Source: Pseudomonadales bacterium (GTDB lineage: Bacteria; Pseudomonadota; Gammaproteobacteria; Pseudomonadales; Moraxellaceae). Taken from it: a stretch of 26,208 nt of DNA. Made by a program: the position numbers and the translations under genes. Each line of letters begins with the position of its first letter. The stretch's first letter is position 1. Positions 16,788 to 24,888 of this stretch are shown in pieces. Location of the stretch: positions 1-26,208 of the forward strand of contig JABEVH010000129.1 of the NCBI GenBank assembly GCA_013043915.1, written 5' to 3'. A model generated the notes under the pieces. It had not been told where the DNA came from. It saw only the letters and a list, made by a program, of their open reading frames with translations, and made no database searches.

Positions 16788-17591
16788 ATGATTTTAAGTC
16801 ACCTTGCCCTCAATGAAAGACTTTGGGATATTACACGAGCAGGTTTACTGCTGGCCTTGGGCTGGCTGGCCGCGCGAGCCATCACCTTGGCTTTCCTTAA
16901 ACTGTTCGCTCACCGACTCAGTGCCCATCACCTCATGATGGGCCGAAGATCGATTTTCTACATCGTCTTTCTGCTCTTTGTCACATCAGCCTTGCACGAG
17001 CTAGGGTTTAAACTCAGCGTACTCATGGGTGCTGCCGGCATATTGACCGTCGCTATTGGCTTTGCCTCACAAACCTCAGCATCTAACCTCATCAGTGGTT
17101 TATTCCTGCTGGGAGAAGGTTCATTATCTTTAGGAGACTGGATCAAGGTCGGGGAGACTACAGGAGAAGTCCTGTCGATCGACCTTTTATCTGTCAAACT
17201 GCGAACAGTCAACAACCTCTTTGTACGTATACCCAATGAGACCCTGATCAAATCCGAGGTTACCAACATCAGCCGATTTCCCATTCGCCGTCTGGATGTA
17301 TTGTTTGGCATCGCCTACAAAGAGAACTTAGGCGAAGTACGCAAGGTTTTATTTGAGCTAGCTAACTCGTTACCACATAGCCTGGATGAACCGCCTCCAC
17401 TCATGCAGGTGGAGAAGTTTGCCGACTCCAGTATTAACCTGAGGTTCTGCGTCTGGGTCCAACGCGAACACTACGCTGACATGATGGCCCAGGTTCACGA
17501 ACAGATCAAACAGGCTCTGGATAATGCCAGCATCGAAATGCCCTTTAATCAACTGGTGGTGCAAATTCAAACACCTGCACCAGGCGATTAG
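16788..17591 (+). CDS. MscS-family mechanosensitive channel
   Basis: A small-conductance mechanosensitive channel of 267 residues. Three transmembrane helices lie at about 16-39, 53-73 and 78-105. The pore helix contains the glycine/alanine-rich GAAGILTVAIGFASQTSASNL. The cytosolic beta domain follows with LGDWIKVGETTGEVLSIDLLSVKLRT and VRIPNETLIKSEVTNISR, both standard MscS signatures. Such channels release solutes on hypo-osmotic shock. A clear AGGAG ribosome site lies nine bases before the ATG. The gene ends head-on against the REC-PAS-PilZ gene, the two stop codons overlapping by four bases. E. coli MscS is slightly longer (286 residues), so this is a minimal version. Confidence 0.95.
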   Translation: MILSHLALNERLWDITRAGLLLALGWLAARAITLAFLKLFAHRLSAHHLMMGRRSIFYIVFLLFVTSALHELGFKLSVLMGAAGILTVAIGFASQTSASNLISGLFLLGEGSLSLGDWIKVGETTGEVLSIDLLSVKLRTVNNLFVRIPNETLIKSEVTNISRFPIRRLDVLFGIAYKENLGEVRKVLFELANSLPHSLDEPPPLMQVEKFADSSINLRFCVWVQREHYADMMAQVHEQIKQALDNASIEMPFNQLVVQIQTPAPGD

Positions 17592-18718
17592 AGCATATCC
17601 AATAGCTGACGCATCAGGTGTGCATCACCCTCCGAAATTTGCACGACACGGAACCCACAGCGAAAATCCTGGGTATATTCCGAGGGCTGACACCAGACCA
17701 ACTCAGCCTCAAAACTCATGGTATTACATCCTGATAGCGTCTCAGGCAACACCATGCTCATGGAAAAAATCGTACCTAAGGGCTGATGCTCGCGCATTAC
17801 CAGCTTGAACCCATCTGATGACAAATTGGCCATACGACCTAGGTTGCGGCCGTTAGTACGATCAAAGATGCGTAACACGGAAGACACTGATTTGCGCGGC
17901 AATCTGCGCCCCCGATGCTGCGTCTGCAAAGCGGCATCCCCCTCCACCAGGCGCCGCAACACCAACACGGCACCAGCAAACACTTCATCAGCCGTATTGA
18001 TAGGCCGAGCCACCACATGAACAGGCAAATGCTCCTGACCATTACGCAGGAATAATTTTTCCTTAATCTCCACTTGCTGCCCATAACGACATCCCACAAA
18101 AATTTCGGATGTCATCCAAGGCTCACGATCACCAAGCGTATTGGTTGTCAGCAAATCCATGATCGTATGTCCTTCCACCGGCTCAAGTCGCAAGGGAAGC
18201 AATTCTTTCAAGGCAGCGTTGGTAAAGGTTACCCTGCCGCCGGCATCTACCGCCAGGATGGCATCCCCCATGGCTGCAAGCAAAGCCTCATTCTGGCTTT
18301 GCAGTTCGCGAATTTCCTGCAACTGAGCCTGCAGTTCTTCTCGCTGCCGAGCCAAATCGAGAAACACATTGACCTTACTCTCTAACACCACAGGGTCAAA
18401 AGGCTTGTTAATATAATCCACCGCCCCTGACTGGTATCCCTTGAAAGCATAACTAGGGTCAGTATGTTGCGCTGTCACAAAAATGATGGGTAAGGTCTGA
18501 GTCTTTCTATTACGTCGCATCAGCTCAGCCACTTCAAACCCATCCATGCCCGGCATCTGCACATCCAGCAAAACCAAGGCCACGTCATAGCGCAAAAGCA
18601 AACGCAAGGCTTCATTTCCCGAAGATGCCTTAACGATCTCAAGCCCAGGCCTTTCCAGGACAGCCTCAATGGCTAGAATATTCTCAGCCCGGTCATCTAC
18701 CACCATGATACGCTGCAT
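17588..18718 (-). CDS. Response regulator REC-PAS-PilZ
   Basis: A 376-residue protein with three modules. The receiver (1-125) has DD at 8-9, phospho-acceptor D52 in LLDVQMPGMDG, and K105 in NKPF. A coiled linker (about 122-150) leads to a PAS domain (about 150-255). The C-terminal PilZ domain (about 268-376) has both c-di-GMP-binding motifs intact: RRLPR at 271-275 (RxxxR) and NLSSDG at 298-303 ([D/N]xSxxG). It could therefore combine phosphorylation, PAS sensing and c-di-GMP. I chose the ATG at 18718, one base after the cheB stop and behind GGGGGA, over an in-frame GTG at 18736. It is the last gene of the signalling operon. Confidence 0.92.
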   Translation of the reverse strand: MQRIMVVDDRAENILAIEAVLERPGLEIVKASSGNEALRLLLRYDVALVLLDVQMPGMDGFEVAELMRRNRKTQTLPIIFVTAQHTDPSYAFKGYQSGAVDYINKPFDPVVLESKVNVFLDLARQREELQAQLQEIRELQSQNEALLAAMGDAILAVDAGGRVTFTNAALKELLPLRLEPVEGHTIMDLLTTNTLGDREPWMTSEIFVGCRYGQQVEIKEKLFLRNGQEHLPVHVVARPINTADEVFAGAVLVLRRLVEGDAALQTQHRGRRLPRKSVSSVLRIFDRTNGRNLGRMANLSSDGFKLVMREHQPLGTIFSMSMVLPETLSGCNTMSFEAELVWCQPSEYTQDFRCGFRVVQISEGDAHLMRQLLDML

Positions 18719-18719
18719 A

Positions 18720-19313
18720 TCATTCCCCCAGGACACCCAGAATATAAGGTATTATTTCTTTTAGTTTTATCACCTTGTCAACACCCCCACGAGCGATAGC
18801 TGAGAGCGGCATCGCAGGTGCTGCTGCCTCCTCAGGATCCTGTGCTATGGTCAACCCCCCTTGCTTCTGTATAGACCACAAGCCCTCGGCCCCATCTTCA
18901 TTGGCTCCCGTAAGCAAAACTCCTATCAAAGCATGCCCTAACACCGAAGCCATGCTCTGCATGGTGACATCGATGGAAGGTCGGCAATAAAAAACCGGGG
19001 CCGACAAACATAAAGAAAAGCTCAAATCGCGCTCTAACAGCATATGATAATTCGCCGGAGCCAAAAATATATGAGATGGCTGCAAAACATCCTTGTCTTC
19101 TACCTCACGCACTGGCAGCGTGCAATACCGTCGCAATGACTTATCAAATGAAGCATGAGCATCGCTGTGTCTATGTTGCACTATCACTACCGCAGCAGGA
19201 AAATGATCCGGAATTTGCCGCAATATGCGAATGATCGCCTCAATTCCCCCCCAAGAAGCACCTATGACCACGACATGAGGTACTAGCTGAGGAAAATCCA
19301 GGCTTTCCGTCAT
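18720..19313 (-). CDS. CheB-type methylesterase domain protein without receiver
   Basis: A 197-residue protein that consists only of the CheB catalytic domain. The serine hydrolase triad is visible: S20 in GASWGG, H47 in VQHRHS, and D140 in LLTGANEDGAEG. Canonical CheB removes methyl groups from, or deamidates, glutamyl/glutaminyl residues of chemoreceptors and is switched on by its own N-terminal receiver, which is missing here. The upstream gene encodes a free receiver and the two overlap by four bases (ATGA), so the receiver may act in trans. AAGGG precedes the start. Confidence 0.93.
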   Translation of the reverse strand: MTESLDFPQLVPHVVVIGASWGGIEAIIRILRQIPDHFPAAVVIVQHRHSDAHASFDKSLRRYCTLPVREVEDKDVLQPSHIFLAPANYHMLLERDLSFSLCLSAPVFYCRPSIDVTMQSMASVLGHALIGVLLTGANEDGAEGLWSIQKQGGLTIAQDPEEAAAPAMPLSAIARGGVDKVIKLKEIIPYILGVLGE

Positions 19314-19786
19314 TTACCCTTCCCGTTCTGGTCATTAAGCATGCGTTGCAACTCACGCATGGAGTCCTGGCTACGCCGCAACTTTTCTTCAAGACGGCGT
19401 TTCTGCAAGTCAAGATCCAGAAAAAATCGCGATTTATGGCGTAGCACTTCCGGGTTCAGCGGTTTAAACATGTAATCGATAGCCCCCACATCATACCCAC
19501 GATTGACATATTTTGATTCTTTGCTAATCGCCGTCACAAAAATAATGGGAATCATACGCGTACGTTGACTCTTACGCATCAACTCAGCCACTTCGAATCC
19601 ATCCATGCCCGGCATCTGCACATCCAGCAAAACCAGCGTCACTTCATGTTTAAGCAACAGTCCAAGGGCTTCATTCCCGGACGAAGCTGTCAGCAAACTG
19701 CAGTCCTCATCCTCTAAAATGGCCTGCATGGCAATCAAGTTCTCAGAATGATCATCGACAATTAAAATATTCTGGTCTTTACTCAT
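19310..19786 (-). CDS. Single-domain response regulator with coiled-coil tail
   Basis: A 158-residue receiver: DD at 11-12, phospho-acceptor D55 in LLDVQMPGMDG, a T in IIFVTA, and the lysine in FKPLNPE. After the receiver, residues of about 122-155 form a charged coiled coil (LQKRRLEEKLRRSQDSMRE). No output domain is present. I set the start at the ATG at 19786 (MSKDQN); the open frame extends 79 codons further, but that part overlaps cheR in another frame and shows no family resemblance. The receiver is very similar to that of the REC-PAS-PilZ protein two genes downstream. Confidence 0.9.
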   Translation of the reverse strand: MSKDQNILIVDDHSENLIAMQAILEDEDCSLLTASSGNEALGLLLKHEVTLVLLDVQMPGMDGFEVAELMRKSQRTRMIPIIFVTAISKESKYVNRGYDVGAIDYMFKPLNPEVLRHKSRFFLDLDLQKRRLEEKLRRSQDSMRELQRMLNDQNGKGK

Positions 19787-19796
19787 AACATTTGAC

Positions 19797-20630
19797 TCAA
19801 TGACGCTTACGGTAGATGCGCTGTTGCACATCCAAGGGTTCAAAATCACCTTCACAACTCGCGAAACGCAGACTTTCCTTCGTGCCAAGACAGAGGGTAC
19901 CCCCAATATCAAGGCTGTCATGAAAAAGCTGAAATACTCGCTGCTGTAAGTTCTTATTAAAATAAATGAGTACGTTCCTGCATAAAATAACCTGCATCTC
20001 ACCAAACACCTGATCCGTAGCAAGATCGTGGTCGGAAAAAACCAGATTTTTCTTGAGACCTGAGTCCATAATCACATTGTCATAACGAGCCGTGTAATAA
20101 TCTGAAAAATCAGACTTTCCTCCAGATCGTTGATAATTTTGGGTATATTTTTTCAGGGAAGAGGCAGGAAATATGCCTCGTCTGGCTTTCTCGAGGACCT
20201 GATGATCAATATCCGTCGCATAAATATGAGCACGGTCATACAAACCCTCTTCTGTCAGCAGGATGGCCATAGAATAAATTTCTTCACCGGTAGCGCAGCC
20301 TGCATGCCAAATTTTCAAAAAAGGATGCGTACGTAGGACAGGCACCACCTTCTCACGGAAGGTCCGGTAAAAATCTGGATCGCGGAACATCTCCGTGACA
20401 TTAATGGTCAAATCGCTCAATAAACTGGCAAACGCTTGACGGTCATGCAAAATTTTACCTTGCAAGGTCGACACCTGATCCACCGTATTCATCGTCATAT
20501 GATGCTGAATACGGCGGTGCAGCGATGCTTGGGTGTAGGCACGAAAATCATAACCATAGGCCAGAAAAATTGCCTCTAGCAATAATTTATACTCAATGTC
20601 TTCAATCCCTAGAACGTTCGTCTCAGTCAT
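19797..20630 (-). CDS. CheR-type protein-glutamate methyltransferase
   Basis: Transfers methyl groups from S-adenosylmethionine to glutamate side chains, classically on chemoreceptors. The 277-residue protein has the N-terminal CheR helical domain (about 10-75), TEMFRDPDFY at 79-88, the SAM-binding HAGCATGEE at 109-117, ATDID at 138-142, and CRNVLIYF at 217-224; all are standard CheR motifs. There is no fused PAS, TPR or CheB domain. It begins four bases after the kinase stop. No chemoreceptor is encoded nearby, so its substrate is either remote or a coiled coil within this operon. Confidence 0.95.
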   Translation of the reverse strand: MTETNVLGIEDIEYKLLLEAIFLAYGYDFRAYTQASLHRRIQHHMTMNTVDQVSTLQGKILHDRQAFASLLSDLTINVTEMFRDPDFYRTFREKVVPVLRTHPFLKIWHAGCATGEEIYSMAILLTEEGLYDRAHIYATDIDHQVLEKARRGIFPASSLKKYTQNYQRSGGKSDFSDYYTARYDNVIMDSGLKKNLVFSDHDLATDQVFGEMQVILCRNVLIYFNKNLQQRVFQLFHDSLDIGGTLCLGTKESLRFASCEGDFEPLDVQQRIYRKRH

Positions 20631-20633
20631 GAA

Positions 20634-23600
20634 TTATTGCCCCGGATGCAACCAAACACGCATCAATGATTGTAGCTTGTCGAGGCTGATGGGTTTGGAG
20701 ATGTAGTCGTTGGCACCCGCTTCCAGACATTTACTTCGATCCTCCTTCATGGCCTTGGCCGTGAGCGCGAGTATAGGAAGCTGCTTCAGATGCTCCATTT
20801 CCCGTATGCGTCGCATCGCTTCATAGCCATCCATCTCAGGCATCATGATATCCATCAGCACGAGATCAAATTTTGCTTCCTGCAGGGCCTTGATAGCTTC
20901 TCGACCATTGTTGGCTACCGTAATATCGCACCCCCATTCCTCCAGGCTGGCCGATAGCGCATATATATTACGCATATCATCATCCACCACCAGAATGCGC
21001 CGCCCGCTGAACACATCATCACGATGCAGACTTGCCTGATTCTGTAAGCGAGATGCCCCCTGACTATCTACCCAATGCAAAAAAAGGGAAACCTCACTGA
21101 GCAACCTCTCCGCAGATCGTTCTGTCTTCAAGATGATTCTGTCTGCATGTTTGCGTAACCTAGCCTCTTCTTCACGCGACAAATCACGCCCGGTATAGAC
21201 AATAATGGGTAAATCCTTGAGCCTGTCATCGCTATGCAGTGTTTCCAGCAAGGAAAAACCATCCATATCAGGCAAGGATAAATCCAGAATCATACAGTCG
21301 AAACTATCTTGAGCCAGACGTTTCTGGGCTTCTCCCCCGCTACCACAGATACTCACTTCCACCTGATGTTCAGCAAATAACTCAACAATGGCATCGTGTT
21401 GAATACTGCTATCTTCTACGACCAGCAACCGACGGAAAGGACGAGAAGTGCTGGACTGAAGTTTTTCGAACGTAGACTGTATCTGTTGCAGGTTAACCGG
21501 TTTGAGCAAATAATCCTGAGCACCCAGACCTAAGGCTTTTTCCTTTTCATCACGCCCGGAGAAAAAGTGTACAGGAATAGCCTTGGTCACAGGATCTGCC
21601 TTAAGCTGACGCATGACTTCCAAACCATCTATCCCGGGCAATCCCAGATCCAGAATAATGGCATCAGGTTGAAACTCTCGCGCCATCACCACCCCGGTCT
21701 CTCCATCATGAGCAACCAGAGCCTTAAATCGGTACTCACGCGCCAGATCAGCCACCACATTGGCAAACCCGGCATCATCATCTACCACAAGCAAAGTACG
21801 TTCGTCATGGATGCGTTTGGGCAAGATCGGACTATTGCGATCCGGTTGTTCCTCATCGGCCTTTGTTTCTTCTTCCGTACCTGGCACCACCTCTTGACCT
21901 ACAGGAAGATAGAGGGTAAACGTCGAACCCATGGCTTCACCATCACTATGCAACTGCACCTCGCCACCTAGCAAATGGCTTAGCTCTCGTGAAATGGTCA
22001 ACCCCAGTCCTGTACCACCGTATTTGCGACTTGTCGTACCATCAGCTTGCTGAAATGCTTCAAAAATAAGTTCCTGCTTGACTAACGGCACACCGATACC
22101 GGTATCGACGCACGAGAAAGCGACGACCTGGCCTGGGTCTAACTCCATGCGCCGGAACTTCACGCCTTCTGCTGGTCGGTGAATATGCAGCGTGACACCA
22201 CCATGATGGGTAAATTTAAAAGCATTGGAAAAGAAATTACGCAATATCTGTTCAAGGCGCTGACGATCGGTATAAATGGCCTCTGGAACACCTGCATCAA
22301 TCTTGACCTCAAACGTCAGTCCGCGATGATTAGCGACCGTTGAAAAGCAGCGCCGCTGATCTTCTGCCATTTCAACAATCGGCAATTTCTCGATAACCAA
22401 CTGCATCTTGCCTTCTTCGACCTTAGCGATATCAAGAATGTCATTGATCAGCGTTAGCAAATCCGATCCGGCAGAATGAATAACCTGGGCATGCTCAATC
22501 TGTTTGGTTCCCAAATTGCCTTGCTTATTTTCCGCCAATGCGTTGGATAGAATCAGGATACTATTTAGCGGCGTACGCAACTCATGCGACATAGTGCTGA
22601 GAAACTCGGATTTGTAACGGCTACTTTGCTCAAGAAGGCGGTTCTTTTCCTCCATGAGTTCACCGGTACGCTCCAACTGCTCATTTTTCTGCAGCAATTC
22701 ATTCCGCTGTTCGGCCAGTAATTTAGCCTGCTCCTCAAGCTCTTCATTGATAACGCGAAGCTCTTCCTGCTGCGCCTGTAAGCCTTCCTCAGAGGCACGC
22801 AAGGCTTGAGCCTGCTCTTCCAACTCGGTATAAGCGCGTCGCAATTCCTCTTGCTGCTGCTGTAACTTAGATTCAGAAGCACTTATCTGTATGGCTTGCG
22901 ATTCCAGATCATCATTGACTTCTCGCAATTGCTCCTGTTGATCTTCCATACGCCGGGCTTGTGCCTGTTGTTGCTCCAGGGCCTCGCTTAAAGCAAACCT
23001 TGCTGCCGCAGAGCTTAATGCGATAGCGATGCTTTCCACCGACAAACGCAGGATTTCCAGATCATCATCTGAGAAGACAGACAATGAGCCAATCTCAATA
23101 ACACCTCGCAACTCTCCTTCATGCACAATCGGGGTAACGACCGCCTGACATGGTGTGCTTTCCCCCATGCCCGAAGCGATGACCAGATAATCATCTGGCA
23201 GATGTTCGATCACGATCTGCTGCCGCTCAAGTGCCGCCTGACCAACCAGCGACTCACCCAATCTGAAACTATTAGACAAATTCTTGCGTCGCACCAGCGC
23301 ATGGCTACCCAGCAAGTTCAGCCGATCTTTTTGAAAAACGTAGAGCAACCCAACCTGAGCATGCAGCGCAGGAACCAGATGATTCAGGACCGTACTGGCA
23401 ATTGCTTCCTCATCGAGGTCTCCGCGGATATGCGTAGTCAACTCAGCAACACAGGTTTTAACCCACTCAGCTCGTCTATCCGATTCAAAACGCTGAGCCA
23501 GACTATCGCGCATCTTGATCAGAGCCTGTAATAACCGACCTAGCTCATCGCGTGACCCTGCCTCAAGACGTACATTAAAATCCCCCAAGGCAATCCGGTT

Positions 23601-24263
23601 AGCGGCTTCTGCAGCCGCGTGCAGAGGTTTGACTATCAATCGTTTGATAATAACCGTCGAGACCACTAGCAGCAAAACAGCTAGCAAACCGCCCACCGTT
23701 CCTCCAATGACCCAGACAATACGGCTCTGTTGTTCCACGCTATACATACGCGCTTTTAGCAAGTCAAAAGCTTGAATCTGAATCCCTTTTAGATCCGTCT
23801 GCAACTGGGTCCGTAACTGCTCCACAGTCCTGGGGTCTATATCCTGAACACCAGGAAGACGACCATAGACCACCGCTTCTGCTCCGGCGCGAGCAAAACT
23901 GGCATAGTGGCGATACTCATCCAAGGCCACACGCACACGCTCTTGCAACTGAGGCTCGTAATCAAGCAACGTCACCATCTCGGCATCCAGCGTATGCTCC
24001 AATACTTGAGCCTGCAACAACGGAGCTTCCGACCGAGTAAGCCCGGCCTGTTCATACAGGCCAGCCAGACTAGCCAAGTTCTTATCGATAACGGCAACAT
24101 CCCACATCACAGGCATATCCAGGCGTCGGCCCGACGATACCTGAATCTGCATATCGGTACTCGCCAGGTAGGTAAACGCCAGATATAAGCAAAACCCCGA
24201 GAGCCCGATCAGGGCAATCGACATCACTTTGAACCAAATAGAAAGATTCTGAAACCATTTCAT
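20634..24263 (-). CDS. Hybrid sensor histidine kinase, HAMP-GAF-HK-REC-REC-REC
   Basis: A 1209-residue inner-membrane kinase. Two transmembrane segments (about 11-34 and 182-207) flank a helical periplasmic sensor of about 145 residues. HAMP (about 205-260) and GAF (about 270-415) follow. A long Q/E-rich coiled coil (about 425-550) precedes HisKA, with H560 in STMSHELRTPLN. HATPase_c has RNFFSNAFKFT (675-685), DTGIG, and GGTGLGL. Three receivers have phospho-acceptors D872, D994 and D1138; the second has KT in place of the usual KP. There is no Hpt domain, so onward phosphotransfer needs a separate protein or goes directly to the downstream receivers. The ATG has a weak ribosome site and overlaps the stop of a short upstream frame. 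It is the first gene of the five-gene signalling operon. Confidence 0.96.
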   Translation of the reverse strand: MKWFQNLSIWFKVMSIALIGLSGFCLYLAFTYLASTDMQIQVSSGRRLDMPVMWDVAVIDKNLASLAGLYEQAGLTRSEAPLLQAQVLEHTLDAEMVTLLDYEPQLQERVRVALDEYRHYASFARAGAEAVVYGRLPGVQDIDPRTVEQLRTQLQTDLKGIQIQAFDLLKARMYSVEQQSRIVWVIGGTVGGLLAVLLLVVSTVIIKRLIVKPLHAAAEAANRIALGDFNVRLEAGSRDELGRLLQALIKMRDSLAQRFESDRRAEWVKTCVAELTTHIRGDLDEEAIASTVLNHLVPALHAQVGLLYVFQKDRLNLLGSHALVRRKNLSNSFRLGESLVGQAALERQQIVIEHLPDDYLVIASGMGESTPCQAVVTPIVHEGELRGVIEIGSLSVFSDDDLEILRLSVESIAIALSSAAARFALSEALEQQQAQARRMEDQQEQLREVNDDLESQAIQISASESKLQQQQEELRRAYTELEEQAQALRASEEGLQAQQEELRVINEELEEQAKLLAEQRNELLQKNEQLERTGELMEEKNRLLEQSSRYKSEFLSTMSHELRTPLNSILILSNALAENKQGNLGTKQIEHAQVIHSAGSDLLTLINDILDIAKVEEGKMQLVIEKLPIVEMAEDQRRCFSTVANHRGLTFEVKIDAGVPEAIYTDRQRLEQILRNFFSNAFKFTHHGGVTLHIHRPAEGVKFRRMELDPGQVVAFSCVDTGIGVPLVKQELIFEAFQQADGTTSRKYGGTGLGLTISRELSHLLGGEVQLHSDGEAMGSTFTLYLPVGQEVVPGTEEETKADEEQPDRNSPILPKRIHDERTLLVVDDDAGFANVVADLAREYRFKALVAHDGETGVVMAREFQPDAIILDLGLPGIDGLEVMRQLKADPVTKAIPVHFFSGRDEKEKALGLGAQDYLLKPVNLQQIQSTFEKLQSSTSRPFRRLLVVEDSSIQHDAIVELFAEHQVEVSICGSGGEAQKRLAQDSFDCMILDLSLPDMDGFSLLETLHSDDRLKDLPIIVYTGRDLSREEEARLRKHADRIILKTERSAERLLSEVSLFLHWVDSQGASRLQNQASLHRDDVFSGRRILVVDDDMRNIYALSASLEEWGCDITVANNGREAIKALQEAKFDLVLMDIMMPEMDGYEAMRRIREMEHLKQLPILALTAKAMKEDRSKCLEAGANDYISKPISLDKLQSLMRVWLHPGQ

Positions 24264-24532
24264 CCGTTATGCGCAGGATCCACCGGCAACAACACCGCAG
24301 GCTGAACCATCTCAACCCGATCCCACTCCTCCTGTATAAAAACATGACCTCGTCAAGCTGCATTCCCCTCGCTTAGCATCAGCCGCCAGCAATACAGCAC
24401 GTTATTCCTCATCCTTAGGAGCAGCCACTCAAGAAGCTCCACCACCTCAAACCGCCTGATATTTTGGTGAGTTTTGCATATCCCCTCGGCAGAAAGTAGC
24501 GAAAATCTTCCCTGACCACAAGTGGACCCGAC
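24260..24532 (-). other. Open frame with one internal TGA before the kinase gene
   Basis: The 392 bases between the kinase and the tRNA-Cys gene hold no recognised gene. On the minus strand, one reading frame stays open from 24532 to 24260 except for a single TGA at 24355-24353. Its final TGA overlaps the kinase ATG (ATGA), the spacing used elsewhere in this operon. Possible starts are GTG at 24445 (behind AGGCGG) or ATG at 24412. The part after the internal stop includes EEWDRVEMVQPAVLL. A strong AGGAGG at about 24333-24328 lies too far from any start. This may be a leader or a decayed small gene; I do not recognise the product, and chance is not excluded. Confidence 0.2.
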
Positions 24533-24601
24533 CTAATTGTAGCTTTTATTGTCATAGTTTCTTGAGAACTCTTGTGCACCTTTCAGATAACAGCAAGCCT
24601 C

Positions 24602-24630
24602 TTGACGAAAGTCAGTAAGCTGCATAAGAT
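24602..24630 (+). promoter_or_regulatory. Promoter of tRNA-Cys with GC-rich discriminator
   Basis: TTGACG (24602-24607) and TAAGAT (24625-24630) are separated by exactly 17 bases and lie 25 bases before the tRNA. The bases after the -10 (TGCGCCCC) form a GC-rich discriminator, the known signature of stable-RNA promoters under stringent (ppGpp) control. Position, spacing and discriminator agree. Confidence 0.75.
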
Positions 24631-24655
24631 TGCGCCCCTGCAAGCGTACCTCCCA

Positions 24656-24729
24656 GGCTGGGTAGCAGAGTGGTTATGCTGCGGACTGCAACTCCGCCGA
24701 CGCCGGTTCGATTCCGACCCCAGCCTCCA
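24656..24729 (+). tRNA. tRNA-Cys (GCA)
   Basis: A 74-base cloverleaf. The 7-bp acceptor stem GGCTGGG/CCCAGCC is perfect and is followed by discriminator T and an encoded CCA. The D arm is AGCAGAGTGGTTATGCT. The anticodon arm GCGGA-CTGCAAC-TCCGC gives anticodon GCA. The T arm contains GGTTCGATTCC. U at the discriminator position and anticodon GCA are the identity elements of tRNA-Cys. It is expressed alone, from the promoter just upstream. Confidence 0.97.
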
Positions 24730-24789
24730 ATTAATACACCCCTATGACTCCATGATATCGATAGGTATTCCTAAACCTCCCCCATGTCT

Positions 24790-24888
24790 ACCACTGAAAA
24801 GATTGTGGTCTATCGAAGATCCCGTAGGGACGGAAAGCGAGGGGATTCTCGCGGTCGTGGGGTTGAGACACATGGCATTTTCAATGCC
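24790..24888 (+). other. Hairpin-rich stretch between tRNA-Cys and lpxL
   Basis: Four short inverted repeats follow one another: ACCAC/GTGGT (24790-24794, 24805-24809), TCCC/GGGA (24820-24830), GCGAG/CTCGC (24837-24841, 24848-24852) and GGCATT/AATGCC (24874-24879, 24883-24888). The last is followed by CTGACTTTT and could act as a weak terminator for the tRNA transcript. A 43-codon ATG frame (24784-24915), rich in arginine, crosses the same bases but has no ribosome site. I cannot match this to a known RNA family. Confidence 0.3.

Noticed and set aside
19787..20023. 79-codon N-terminal extension of the single receiver
   Set aside because: It overlaps the 3' part of cheR in another frame; the receiver fold begins at the chosen ATG.
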